Virus record (IMG/VR): IMGVR_UViG_3300028027_000298
Location: 1 to 20,225 of that record
Source: a virus
Reading direction: 5' to 3' (one strand)
DNA length: 20,225 nt
Positions 6,723 through 12,929 of the stretch are shown here, one piece after another. The notes under the pieces are model-generated. The model was not told the origin of the DNA, searched no databases, and saw only the letters and a list, made by a program, of their open reading frames with translations. The translations under genes were made by a program, and so were the position numbers. The number at the start of each line of letters is the position of its first letter. Positions within the stretch are counted from its first letter, which is position 1.

Positions 6723-6750
6723 CTTAAACATAGTTGATTATCAATAAGTT
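6721..6750. repeat. Nested dyad symmetry
   Basis: AACTTA (6721-6726) is the reverse complement of TAAGTT (6745-6750), and inside it TTGAT (6734-6738) is the reverse complement of ATCAA (6740-6744). The right half belongs to the 14-bp repeat at 6739-6752. This could be an operator or part of an origin. Confidence 0.4.
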
Positions 6751-6903
6751 AAATGAAAGTTATTTTAGTTTAAAATACTGGCTTACAGTTACTTAAATGA
6801 AATGTTAAAACTTTTTTGACTTTTTTTTTTATTTATTGTTTTAGTGTAATATAGCAAAACACTTTTAACCTTTTATTACTTTCTATGAGTATCAATAAGT
6901 TAA
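6739..6903. repeat. 14-bp direct repeat pair
   Basis: TATCAATAAGTTAA is present exactly at 6739-6752 and 6890-6903, 151 bp apart, within otherwise non-repetitive AT-rich DNA. Possible paired binding site for a phage regulator or initiator. Confidence 0.5.
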
Positions 6904-6906
6904 GCG

Positions 6907-6924
6907 TTTTTCAAGTTTTTCAAG
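6907..6924. repeat. 9-bp tandem repeat
   Basis: TTTTTCAAG occurs twice in tandem (6907-6915 and 6916-6924) and is followed by TTT, as if a third copy had begun. It lies 4 bp from the second 14-bp repeat. Confidence 0.5.
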
Positions 6925-7000
6925 TTTCCTTTAAAATTATATAAATCAATACGTTACAAAACACCTAAATTTTATACAAGTTTCTACCTTTTCTACTTTT

Positions 7001-7219
7001 TTATTCCATCGTCAATCCATTATCGTGCATTATTTCACGAATTTTATTGCGTACTTGTTCTGCCATTTCAATTTCGCTACCTATTTCAGAGTATTTATAT
7101 AGCCCTCGATAGTATTGGTCTAGCTCTTCAATTACAAACGCGTATTTCCATCCGTATAGTGCGCATTTTAAATCTTCGCTATCTTCTATTGAGTCAAATT
7201 CTAGTGTTACTTTTGCCAT
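7001..7219 (-). CDS. Hypothetical 72-residue phage protein
   Basis: Start chosen at 7219 (MAKVTLEFDSIEDSEDLKCAL), 4 nt after the phosphoesterase stop; the longer frame would overlap that gene. The pattern, a short strand (KVTLEFDS) followed by a long helix with a Trp-Lys-Tyr segment and an acidic helix, resembles small proteins common in Bacteroidota phages, often of unknown function. It appears to be the last gene of the two-gene phosphoesterase unit. Confidence 0.75.
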   Translation of the reverse strand: MAKVTLEFDSIEDSEDLKCALYGWKYAFVIEELDQYYRGLYKYSEIGSEIEMAEQVRNKIREIMHDNGLTME

Positions 7220-7223
7220 AATC

Positions 7224-8342
7224 TTAAAATAAAGTCGTAAGTCTTGCAACCTGCCCATGTGTTTTATGGAATATAAAGCCTTCTATTGCTAATGGTGAGT
7301 GTTGATACCCGCTTTTATGATGCCATGAATCGGCTGGACTAGGTGAACGTAGGGATTCAATTTGTACAGACATGATATCCTTGCTTGTTTTGTGGTGTAC
7401 GTGGTGAGTAAACCAATAACGATGCTTACAATCGTGCCAATGTTGACTAGCTTCGTGGCACATTAATAGAGGTAAGTCATTTTGTTTGGCCCCATCACCG
7501 TGAGTTGTACCGATTAAGTTCTTACCGTATGTTGTGTATTTACGATGTGAAGGGGACCTATCGAATGTTATGTTTGGGTGTTCGTTGTACCATGAATAGA
7601 TACTATCCATTAAAAAGAACCCTGACATTTCATCGTGATTAGATACATTATAGACTACTTCTAAATCTGCAATAGCTACTAAAGTGCTAATAATATCAAT
7701 GTAAAGCTGCTTTGCCATTAAGAACGCGTCGAACCACTTCATGTGCGTATCTTGTGGGGTAAATTTTGTAGTTGAATTTCGCGTGTTGTCCGTGTTTAAA
7801 ACATCGTTGCCTACAATAAGTATTATCTTATCTATATTAAAGCCTTTAGACTTGCTTAAAATCGATGCTACGCCATCCTTAACACGTTGCACTGCCATCT
7901 GTGAATTGTATTCCTCACCTGTTTCGAATGCAGAACATAGCTTATTTACGTGAATGTCGGCTGGGTCTATCAGTAAACAGTGTGAGTCTTCATCTGAATC
8001 CGTTCGAATTATCTGAATGTAGTTTGGTTTAATATCCTTAACCGATGCAATAAAGTCTTCTTTAAAGTCTTCGTATTTGAATGTGTCAGTCTCACCTTTA
8101 ACATTGATGGAATAGTGTTTACCTTTATACCAATAGTTCTTTATTTTCTCGGGGTCTATTCCAACGGCTTCACATTCTTCAAATACGCCACGACTTTTTT
8201 CTCTGCTTATGATTTCAGAAGCTAATCTTCTTTTGCTATCTGTATATTCCAGATTGTTTTCTGCACAGATTTTCTTTGCAATTTTAGTAATATTAACTCT
8301 TTGCTTATAGAGTTCTATTATCTCGGCTTTAAATTCAACCAT
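7224..8342 (-). CDS. Calcineurin-like metallophosphoesterase
   Basis: 372 residues. The metallophosphoesterase signature is present in order: DIH at 129-131, GND at 178-180, SNHDE at 234-238 (Ser replacing the usual Gly of GNHD), HGD at 281-283 and HHVHH at 313-317. These supply the two-metal site of the calcineurin/Mre11 fold. The N-terminal 55 residues look like a helix-turn-helix (VNITKIAKKICAENN, then a basic helix), so the enzyme may bind nucleic acid. Phage proteins of this shape are common in Bacteroidota phages but their substrate is unknown; DNA or RNA phosphodiester or nucleotide cleavage are options. It begins a new unit after a terminator and a dyad element. Confidence 0.85.
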   Translation of the reverse strand: MVEFKAEIIELYKQRVNITKIAKKICAENNLEYTDSKRRLASEIISREKSRGVFEECEAVGIDPEKIKNYWYKGKHYSINVKGETDTFKYEDFKEDFIASVKDIKPNYIQIIRTDSDEDSHCLLIDPADIHVNKLCSAFETGEEYNSQMAVQRVKDGVASILSKSKGFNIDKIILIVGNDVLNTDNTRNSTTKFTPQDTHMKWFDAFLMAKQLYIDIISTLVAIADLEVVYNVSNHDEMSGFFLMDSIYSWYNEHPNITFDRSPSHRKYTTYGKNLIGTTHGDGAKQNDLPLLMCHEASQHWHDCKHRYWFTHHVHHKTSKDIMSVQIESLRSPSPADSWHHKSGYQHSPLAIEGFIFHKTHGQVARLTTLF

Positions 8343-8345
8343 TTA

Positions 8346-8381
8346 AAATACGTATTGGTACAAATAAGTAACTACGTATTT
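8346..8381. promoter_or_regulatory. TACGTA dyad, putative operator with promoter
   Basis: AAATACGTA (8346-8354) and TACGTATTT (8373-8381) form a perfect 9-bp inverted repeat separated by 18 bp, and each arm contains the palindrome TACGTA. The element begins 3 bp before the start codon of the phosphoesterase gene (8342). The minus-strand spacer contains TTATTTG, a partial -7 element, with a TTG (8387-8385) upstream, so a repressor bound at the arms would cover the promoter. As RNA the arms could instead form a hairpin near the start codon. Confidence 0.45.
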
Positions 8382-8401
8382 AGGCAATTGTTTTGCATAA
8401 C

Positions 8402-8428
8402 AAAAAAACCAGCCTATTAGACTGGTTT
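8402..8428 (-). terminator. Rho-independent terminator
   Basis: On the minus strand AAACCAGTCT, loop AAT, AGGCTGGTTT forms a 10-bp stem with one G-U that exists only in this orientation (8428-8406). It runs into a tract of seven T in all. It lies 5 nt beyond the end of the 75-residue gene and closes the four-gene small unit. Confidence 0.85.
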
Positions 8429-8432
8429 AAAT

Positions 8433-8660
8433 TCATCGTTTAAAAAAATTAAGTATTATTTGTGTTTTGGTTGCGTGTGTAAATGAAAACTTCCCATCTA
8501 TCCTATGCGTAAATCCTTTATCTAATATATTGCGTTTAAGCGTACAAAATCTACATTCGATAGTCTTACCCTTATTTGCTTTTATTTTGTATCTAGACTC
8601 ATCTAAATGGTACATACACATAGGGTAGTTATTCCTGCAAGTAAAGTATTTTTTTCTCAT
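8433..8660 (-). CDS. Small Cys-rich, possibly zinc-binding protein
   Basis: 75 residues, basic. Cys8, Cys15, His18, Cys36 and Cys39 (C-x6-C-x2-H ... CRFC) could bind a zinc ion, as in small phage zinc-ribbon-like proteins. The start overlaps the stop of the 97-residue gene as ATGA, and a terminator follows directly. No exact family recognised. Confidence 0.75.
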   Translation of the reverse strand: MRKKYFTCRNNYPMCMYHLDESRYKIKANKGKTIECRFCTLKRNILDKGFTHRIDGKFSFTHATKTQIILNFFKR

Positions 8661-8950
8661 AATAAATTGTATATTGATTTTTCACTTGGACTTAAATCTT
8701 CATATGTGCATGTGAAATCAGTTAACATTTCTAATTCCGTTGCATATGCTTCGTTTTTATGTCCTAAACCTACTTTTGTTTGCATTCTAAGTTTCTCTAA
8801 CTCCATACGTTTTAAGCCCTCTATTTGGCACTTATGTACTTTCGTTGCACGTTTGTTTAACTCTTTTAATATAGTCACGTTAAACGGCTGTCTTTGTAGT
8901 CTACGTGTTAAATCTTCTGTAGCTAGTTTTCTTGCTAATTCACTTGTCAT
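8657..8950 (-). CDS. Hypothetical 97-residue helical protein
   Basis: Charged helical protein (MTSELARKLATEDLTRRLQR onward) with a probable coiled coil over residues about 25-60. No family recognised. It is linked by ATGA overlaps to the 21-residue peptide upstream and to the Cys-rich protein downstream, so the four products are probably made in a fixed ratio by coupled translation. Confidence 0.7.
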   Translation of the reverse strand: MTSELARKLATEDLTRRLQRQPFNVTILKELNKRATKVHKCQIEGLKRMELEKLRMQTKVGLGHKNEAYATELEMLTDFTCTYEDLSPSEKSIYNLL

Positions 8951-9012
8951 AATATAAAAAGTATTGTAATCGTTATTACTATAATCGCTAATATCATTTT
9001 CGCTAATTTCAT
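8947..9012 (-). CDS. 21-residue hydrophobic membrane peptide
   Basis: From the ATG at 9012 the frame encodes MKLAKMILAIIVITITILFI plus one Leu, then TGA. After two lysines it is a single hydrophobic span of about 15 residues, so a one-pass membrane peptide. Its start overlaps the stop of the 46-residue gene (9009-9012) and its stop overlaps the start of the 97-residue gene (8947-8950), both as ATGA. This double coupling is the main evidence for translation. It could be a small envelope modulator or toxin-like peptide, or mainly a translational linker. Confidence 0.5.
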   Translation of the reverse strand: MKLAKMILAIIVITITILFIL

Positions 9013-9149
9013 AGACTTGTATAATATTGGATACGATCCTGTGGAAATACTTTCTTTTTAGCGTCTTTTAATCTTTTTTTAATTTTACGTTCTTCTTCAA
9101 TGTGACTAATTACCCAGTAAATTGCACCACCTAATACTAATTCAATCAT
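9009..9149 (-). CDS. 46-residue single-pass membrane protein
   Basis: The frame from 9149 begins MIELVLGGAIYWVISHIEEE, a short hydrophobic span, followed by a strongly basic helix (KIKKRLKDAKKK) and ends at TGA in an ATGA overlap with the next gene. It lies just downstream of a consensus promoter. The layout, a membrane span then a charged cytoplasmic tail, is common in small phage membrane proteins. Function unknown. Confidence 0.6.
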   Translation of the reverse strand: MIELVLGGAIYWVISHIEEERKIKKRLKDAKKKVFPQDRIQYYTSL

Positions 9150-9180
9150 AATTTCTAGTTTTTAATTTGTTAATACCTTA

Positions 9181-9214
9181 CAAATATAATACATTTATTA
9201 TAATATCATAACAA
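9181..9214 (-). promoter_or_regulatory. Consensus Bacteroidota promoter
   Basis: On the minus strand TTG (9214-9212), 23 nt, then TATATTTG (9188-9181), an exact TAnnTTTG -7 element at a spacing within the range known for Flavobacterium (17-23). It lies directly after the lysis terminator and about 30 nt before the first small gene (9149), where a promoter for a new unit is expected. Confidence 0.65.
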
Positions 9215-9230
9215 TTCAAGAAAAAACTTT

Positions 9231-9264
9231 AAAAAAAAGAAACGCAACCCTTTTGAGATTGCGT
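9231..9264 (-). terminator. Rho-independent terminator after lysis genes
   Basis: On the minus strand ACGCAA (9264-9259) pairs with TTGCGT (9247-9242), extended inside by three further pairs, two of them G-U, to about 9 bp with a 5-nt loop. TTTC and then a run of eight T (9238-9231) follow. It stands 29 nt beyond the endolysin stop. A second short inverted repeat, TACTAT/ATAGTA, lies between the stop and this hairpin at 9271-9285. Confidence 0.85.
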
Positions 9265-9292
9265 CGAACGTACTATTCTATAGTATGCGTGG

Positions 9293-9760
9293 TTATTCTT
9301 TTATCTCGAAGTGCATAAAATCATACCCCTTTTCTTTACCTAATGAAACAAAACCATGTTTATAGAAAATATCTATCATTGGTTTGTATTCAGGCCTTGC
9401 AAAACGTGCTGTTTTAGAAGTTTCTTTTAATAAGTTCCTAGCTGGGTCAATATCTACGGCCAATCCCCAAGAATGACGAGACCAATCTGAACCACCTCGC
9501 ATTTTGCGAAAGTTGAAACAGCCACCAAAAAGATCAATTCCTAACTCTACTATCTTATCGTAACCATAAGTAGCTAATAAGTCATTAAATACTCCTAAAA
9601 ATTTATCTGCAACAAGTTTATGACAACTCATTCTAGATACTTTTGTATTTAAATCCCAAGCTAAACGCATAGGATAAGGTAAATTTATAGTAACTAGATA
9701 ACCAGCACCTGTTACATTTGGCTTACCATACTTGGATATTAGTTGTTTAGTTGTTATCAT
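9293..9760 (-). CDS. Endolysin, M15-type peptidase (VanY/L-Ala-D-Glu-like)
   Basis: 155 residues, the usual size of single-domain phage M15 endopeptidases. The zinc signature is complete: SRHSWGLAVD at 94-103 (the SxHxxGxAxD motif giving His96 and Asp103) and MHFE with His150 as third ligand. The expected catalytic acid lies in the C-terminal block near GYDFMHFE. The enzyme cuts peptide bonds in peptidoglycan stem peptides at lysis. No signal peptide is visible, so release would need a holin; the holin-like gene directly upstream overlaps it by 14 nt. It is the last gene before a terminator. Confidence 0.9.
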   Translation of the reverse strand: MITTKQLISKYGKPNVTGAGYLVTINLPYPMRLAWDLNTKVSRMSCHKLVADKFLGVFNDLLATYGYDKIVELGIDLFGGCFNFRKMRGGSDWSRHSWGLAVDIDPARNLLKETSKTARFARPEYKPMIDIFYKHGFVSLGKEKGYDFMHFEIKE

Positions 9761-9962
9761 CCTCTACCTTTTGAGCGTTATAAACTGCGATAGCTCCTAG
9801 TTTTACTGACAATACCTCTAATGCAATCTTTATTACAGGTCGATTATCTACAGCACCGCTTTCTGCAACACCTAATGCAACAGCTCCTAATACTGTAGCA
9901 ATCTTAACACCTAGCTTATTTTTCTTTGGTGTTCTTGCTTTAATTCTTTCAATTAAATTCAT
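9747..9962 (-). CDS. Putative holin-like small membrane protein
   Basis: 71 residues from ATG at 9962 (MNLIERIKARTPKKNKLGVK). A much longer frame exists upstream but overlaps the 226-residue gene and has an atypical composition. A basic N-terminus leads to a hydrophobic segment IATVLGAVALGVA (21-33) and a second weaker one at about 44-63. Small basic-then-hydrophobic proteins of this kind commonly precede the endolysin in Bacteroidota phages. Holin function is inferred from context; the hydrophobic segments are modest. Confidence 0.65.
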   Translation of the reverse strand: MNLIERIKARTPKKNKLGVKIATVLGAVALGVAESGAVDNRPVIKIALEVLSVKLGAIAVYNAQKVEDDNN

Positions 9963-9963
9963 A

Positions 9964-10644
9964 TCAATTATATTTAATGTTTGCGAATTTACCGTTAATA
10001 GATTCAAATGTATCTTGTAAATCTTTAGGGAGTAAATCAATTCCAAATGCAAAGATATTGTAACATGCAAGTATTTTTTTAAAATGACTATCGTAATGTT
10101 CACATGAAAATATAGCTTCAACTCTATGCTGAAAACCCATAACAACTCCATGTCTAAACGACTCAAATAATTCTATTACATAATTTACATCTTCGTGTTT
10201 AATTCCCTTCTCCAGCCAATGGTTTTTTATTTCATTTACATACTTCGCGTGCATATTCCAAAGCGAAGAAAGTATCAAATGCTTTAATTCATCACTAGAT
10301 AACTTACTAAAATCATTATCTAAAAACGATTGAAATTTGTCGTAACAAACATCGCATTTAAACCTCACAAAATCCGCAGACATTCTAGATTTAGTTTCGT
10401 CATATTTTCCATGAGAGAAAAATTTAAGAAACATTGCTTCTTGCTTTACACGTTGCAAAGTTGAAAAGATATCATGACTCTTCAAAGACTTAATATCTTG
10501 TATTTTTTCTTTACGTTTAATTAATGAAGTAAACCATGTTGATATAGGTTTATGAAAGTAATATAATACAACTACTAATACCACCAATATGAATATCATA
10601 ATAGGTGATAACTTGGAATTTAATATACTACTTATCTCCTGCAT
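9964..10644 (-). CDS. Membrane-anchored protein of the lysis region, unknown
   Basis: 226 residues. A single strong transmembrane helix at about 13-31 (MIFILVVLVVVLYYF) is followed by a basic stretch and a long helical soluble domain with Cys pairs (KCDVCYDKF). The stop is 1 nt before the holin-like start, and its own start overlaps the previous stop as TAATG. Position next to the lysis genes suggests an anchored lysis accessory protein, such as a spanin-like or lysis-control factor, but I recognise no family. Confidence 0.75.
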   Translation of the reverse strand: MQEISSILNSKLSPIMIFILVVLVVVLYYFHKPISTWFTSLIKRKEKIQDIKSLKSHDIFSTLQRVKQEAMFLKFFSHGKYDETKSRMSADFVRFKCDVCYDKFQSFLDNDFSKLSSDELKHLILSSLWNMHAKYVNEIKNHWLEKGIKHEDVNYVIELFESFRHGVVMGFQHRVEAIFSCEHYDSHFKKILACYNIFAFGIDLLPKDLQDTFESINGKFANIKYN

Positions 10645-10877
10645 TATATCGGGAATTCAGATACTACAGGATTATAATCAATCTCAGGAAGTGTCAATAA
10701 CCACGCATCACATGGAATAGACTCCGCTTGTTGTAAAGTACATCCGTTAACCTCTTCATTGGATATAAACCAAACCCCGTTTGCATCTAGTTGAGGATTG
10801 AATAATTGTCCATTATATCCCCATACTTTGCCGATAAGGATATTCTTTTGTTCTAGTGTTAATTGTCTTACTTTCAT
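10644..10877 (-). CDS. Hypothetical 77-residue structural-region protein
   Basis: Starts MKVRQLTLEQKNILIGKVWG and reads as a compact alpha/beta protein (YNGQLFNPQLDANGVWFISNEE, then WLLTLPEIDYNPVV). Small proteins of this pattern occur after fibre or lectin genes in Bacteroidota phages, perhaps as chaperones or fibre caps; this is from context only. Overlaps the next start by one base (TAATG). Confidence 0.7.
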   Translation of the reverse strand: MKVRQLTLEQKNILIGKVWGYNGQLFNPQLDANGVWFISNEEVNGCTLQQAESIPCDAWLLTLPEIDYNPVVSEFPI

Positions 10878-10880
10878 AGT

Positions 10881-11630
10881 TTAAAATGTTGGATAGAACT
10901 TCCCAGCTCCTGCGTTATATAAATCTGCTCTGTCAGTTAACGTCAATGCTTTATTCCATACGCCTAATTCATCAATCCTTGAACCACTTTTCATATAGCT
11001 ATCAAAGGCAGTTCCAGTCCAAACATTACCTATCGTGCATTTTTGATTAGTTAGATAAGCTGGCTCAGCTGAAACACCACCAATCATATTGTACTCTACG
11101 TTATTAACGTAAACTTTAAAGTTAGTTGACGAGCTCTTGACAACCATTAAATGCACCCATGTACCTGCCATTCCACCACTAATTACGTTTGAGGCTGTCC
11201 ATTCAGTATCGGTAGTTAAATTCATAACTCTAAAAATAAGACCAGAACTATTATATCTAAACTGCCACCCGTGATTTATTGACCCACCATTTTTTTGCCT
11301 ATTCCCAATAAATACTTGGTCGTTTGTTAAATCAACATACCACCAAAGACTAACACTTATTGAACCAGTCAAGTTAAGAGAATTATCAGGTAGGGCTATA
11401 TAAGCATTTGTACCGTTAAATTGAAAGCAATTACCACTCTTACCAGCACTATAAGTCAATCCACCTTGTGCAGTTCCGTTATACGTACCTAGTGAATCGT
11501 TTGCATTTGACTCACCTTTGTAAACAGCATACAAGCCAGTAAGTAATGTACTTACTGCAGCGCTAATTTTCATTACTGTCGCCTTCAGGGTAGGCATATG
11601 ATTATTTACATATCCGTATCCGTACAACAT
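10881..11630 (-). CDS. LamG/concanavalin-A-like lectin domain protein
   Basis: 249 residues. The C-terminal 210 residues form a LamG-like jelly-roll: GNCFQFNGTNAYIALPD, SISVSLWWYV, WVHLMVVKSS, KVYVNNVEY and RIDELGVWNKALT are the recurring strands of this fold, ending in the typical D(E)LGVWN..L motif. The first 35 residues are variable and hydrophobic and probably form the attachment or trimerisation part. Such proteins usually bind glycans, so a role in adsorption to surface polysaccharide is likely. Lies in a run of small fibre or decoration-like genes between connector and lysis genes. Confidence 0.82.
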   Translation of the reverse strand: MLYGYGYVNNHMPTLKATVMKISAAVSTLLTGLYAVYKGESNANDSLGTYNGTAQGGLTYSAGKSGNCFQFNGTNAYIALPDNSLNLTGSISVSLWWYVDLTNDQVFIGNRQKNGGSINHGWQFRYNSSGLIFRVMNLTTDTEWTASNVISGGMAGTWVHLMVVKSSSTNFKVYVNNVEYNMIGGVSAEPAYLTNQKCTIGNVWTGTAFDSYMKSGSRIDELGVWNKALTLTDRADLYNAGAGKFYPTF

Positions 11631-11631
11631 A

Positions 11632-11901
11632 CTAACCTAAGATAAGATTTACCGAACCACTTGTTAAGTCAACACCACTAAATAATACACCTTGTCCTGT
11701 AATCAACGCACCCGCTTTAACGGCAGTTCCAGGAGTTGTAATATATGTACTCTTAACATCTGAACCAGCTACTTTAATAGCGTTAAAAACTGTGTCCTCT
11801 AACACGAAAATTCCAGCAATTGTAGCGGTTACTTCCGTTGTGTCATTCACTAATTTAGTTCCTTTCGTAGCAACTAATCTATCTAAATTTGGTAAGCTCA
11901 T
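11632..11901 (-). CDS. Small virion-associated protein, likely fibre or decoration
   Basis: 89 residues rich in Thr, Val, Gly and Ala with alternating hydrophobic pattern (TEVTATIAGIFVLEDT, ITGQGVLFSGVDLTSGS). This beta-rich, repetitive composition is usual for phage decoration proteins or short fibre shafts. It is tightly spaced between two other fibre-like genes. No specific family. Confidence 0.7.
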   Translation of the reverse strand: MSLPNLDRLVATKGTKLVNDTTEVTATIAGIFVLEDTVFNAIKVAGSDVKSTYITTPGTAVKAGALITGQGVLFSGVDLTSGSVNLILG

Positions 11902-11903
11902 AT

Positions 11904-12356
11904 CTATTTTATTATTTTGATTTCTAAAATTGTTTCACCTAGTACACTATCAATGCCAGCATTTGTAGATGCGTCAAGACTATAGAACGCTATAACTGTT
12001 GTACTTAATCTAGTAGCTCCATATAATGCGTATGGAGTACCTCCACTTCCTAATGTTGCAAATGTTTTATCTAATGTAAACAAAGCACTCGAAGCTGTTA
12101 TTGTATACGCACCCGCTGCAGTTCTTGCAAATGTAAATGTTTGAGCAACCTCCGTTTCGTAGCTCCAATCTACATATGGCGCTGCTGTACCGCTTTGAGA
12201 TATAGAAAACATTATAGTTTTGAATGGTCTTATATTAGCACCTGTAACTGATTTAGTGTCGTATGTAGCTCCGTTGTAATCAGAGATAATCAACAAATCA
12301 TCATCTTGTAGTTGTGCTGCTTTCGGTGTTACCTCGCTTATCTTTTTGTCTGCCAT
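11904..12356 (-). CDS. Small fibre-like structural protein
   Basis: 150 residues. The N-terminus (MADKKISEVTPKAAQLQDDD, then LLIISD) is the adaptor-like start seen in many phage fibres: helix, then DxDLLIISD, then a Thr/Val strand. The same layout is found at the start of the 431-residue beta-helix protein in this window. The remainder is Thr/Ala-rich beta sequence. Probably a short virion fibre or neck protein. Confidence 0.75.
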   Translation of the reverse strand: MADKKISEVTPKAAQLQDDDLLIISDYNGATYDTKSVTGANIRPFKTIMFSISQSGTAAPYVDWSYETEVAQTFTFARTAAGAYTITASSALFTLDKTFATLGSGGTPYALYGATRLSTTVIAFYSLDASTNAGIDSVLGETILEIKIIK

Positions 12357-12432
12357 CTTTCTCTATCTTCTTAAGATATAACTCTAATTTAATAATATTG
12401 TTTTGCTTAGGCTTGTATACCTCTCTAATCAT
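12301..12432 (-). CDS. Possible 43-residue overlapping small protein
   Basis: From the ATG at 12432 a 43-codon frame (MIREVYKPKQNNIIKLELYL onward) covers the 72-nt gap between connector and fibre-like genes, then overlaps the latter by 56 nt to a TGA at 12301. The start overlaps the connector stop as ATGA, the arrangement used by many real genes here. The last third is low-complexity (TESSTTTR) and read over the neighbour's codons, which weakens the case. Confidence 0.4.
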   Translation of the reverse strand: MIREVYKPKQNNIIKLELYLKKIEKDGRQKDKRGNTESSTTTR

Positions 12433-12929
12433 ATATACCAATTTGATAAGTAATTCTTTTTTTGTGGATTAACATCCCCGTTTGTGTTGCTTTGATATTC
12501 AGGAAATAAAGTTTCGTTATCACATATGTAATCTAAGAATCTTTGCGAGTAATTTTCAGCAATACGTTTCTCTTTCTCAATCAAATAATCTACCTCTTCT
12601 TTACTTACAATTTCAGCGTTTTCAGAGCTATGCTTATAAAGTCCTTTATTAGAAATTGAATAAGCTGCGAATGGCAAGTACTCAACCATAGTAAAGTGGA
12701 TTAACATCGGTTTTAAATACGTATTTACCAATGTAGCATAATTACCACTCAATGTACTTGCTGTAATATCTGACTTAATTTTAGTCATTAAGTCAGTCCC
12801 TACGTATTGCAACACCCAAATATCTTGAGCTATCTTAATAAATGGTATTACCTTATCCGTATCAACATTACCATTTAATGCTGTGTACGCTTGCAAATCT
12901 GCTTTCCCTATTAATAATGCTTCTGCCAT
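12429..12929 (-). CDS. Head-tail connector-like protein (DUF6712-like)
   Basis: 166 residues, mostly helical. It has the connector pattern: an early helix DKVIPFIKIAQDIWVLQYVG, a middle block LKPMLIHFTMVEYLPFA, and a C-terminal helix with a Tyr/Glu-rich tail. This resembles the DUF6712 family of Bacteroidota phages, which is related to gp6-type adaptors. It follows the portal gene directly, sharing a TAATG stop/start. Expected role: ring attached to the portal that seals the head and receives the tail. Confidence 0.75.
   Translation of the reverse strand: MAEALLIGKADLQAYTALNGNVDTDKVIPFIKIAQDIWVLQYVGTDLMTKIKSDITASTLSGNYATLVNTYLKPMLIHFTMVEYLPFAAYSISNKGLYKHSSENAEIVSKEEVDYLIEKEKRIAENYSQRFLDYICDNETLFPEYQSNTNGDVNPQKKNYLSNWYI

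Larger units (their letters stand above)
6618..7000. other. AT-rich non-coding region with short repeats
   Basis: About 380 bp without a credible gene on either strand, and the largest gap in the window. It is extremely AT-rich and holds several short direct repeats and a dyad listed separately, plus homopolymer runs such as the T tract near 6825. It separates the phosphoesterase unit from the nucleotide/replication operon. It could hold a replication origin, repressor operators or extra promoters. I found no clear terminator behind the gene ending at 7001. Confidence 0.5.

Noticed and set aside
6825-6880. Hairpin AGTGT/ACACT beside a T tract as a plus-strand terminator
   Set aside because: No plus-strand gene ends here, the stem is only 5 bp and the T tract is not directly after it in the right orientation.
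6691-6924. Short repeats considered as a CRISPR array
   Set aside because: Repeat units are 9 to 14 bp, of different sequence and irregular spacing, with no cas genes; not a CRISPR.
7001-7258. 85-residue version of the small gene after the phosphoesterase
   Set aside because: The extension overlaps the end of the phosphoesterase gene; the start at 7219 with a 4-nt gap gives a normal N-terminus.
9747-10166. 139-residue version of the holin-like protein
   Set aside because: The extra 68 residues overlap the 226-residue membrane protein in another frame and look like shadow sequence; the ATG at 9962, 1 nt after the upstream stop, is a better start.
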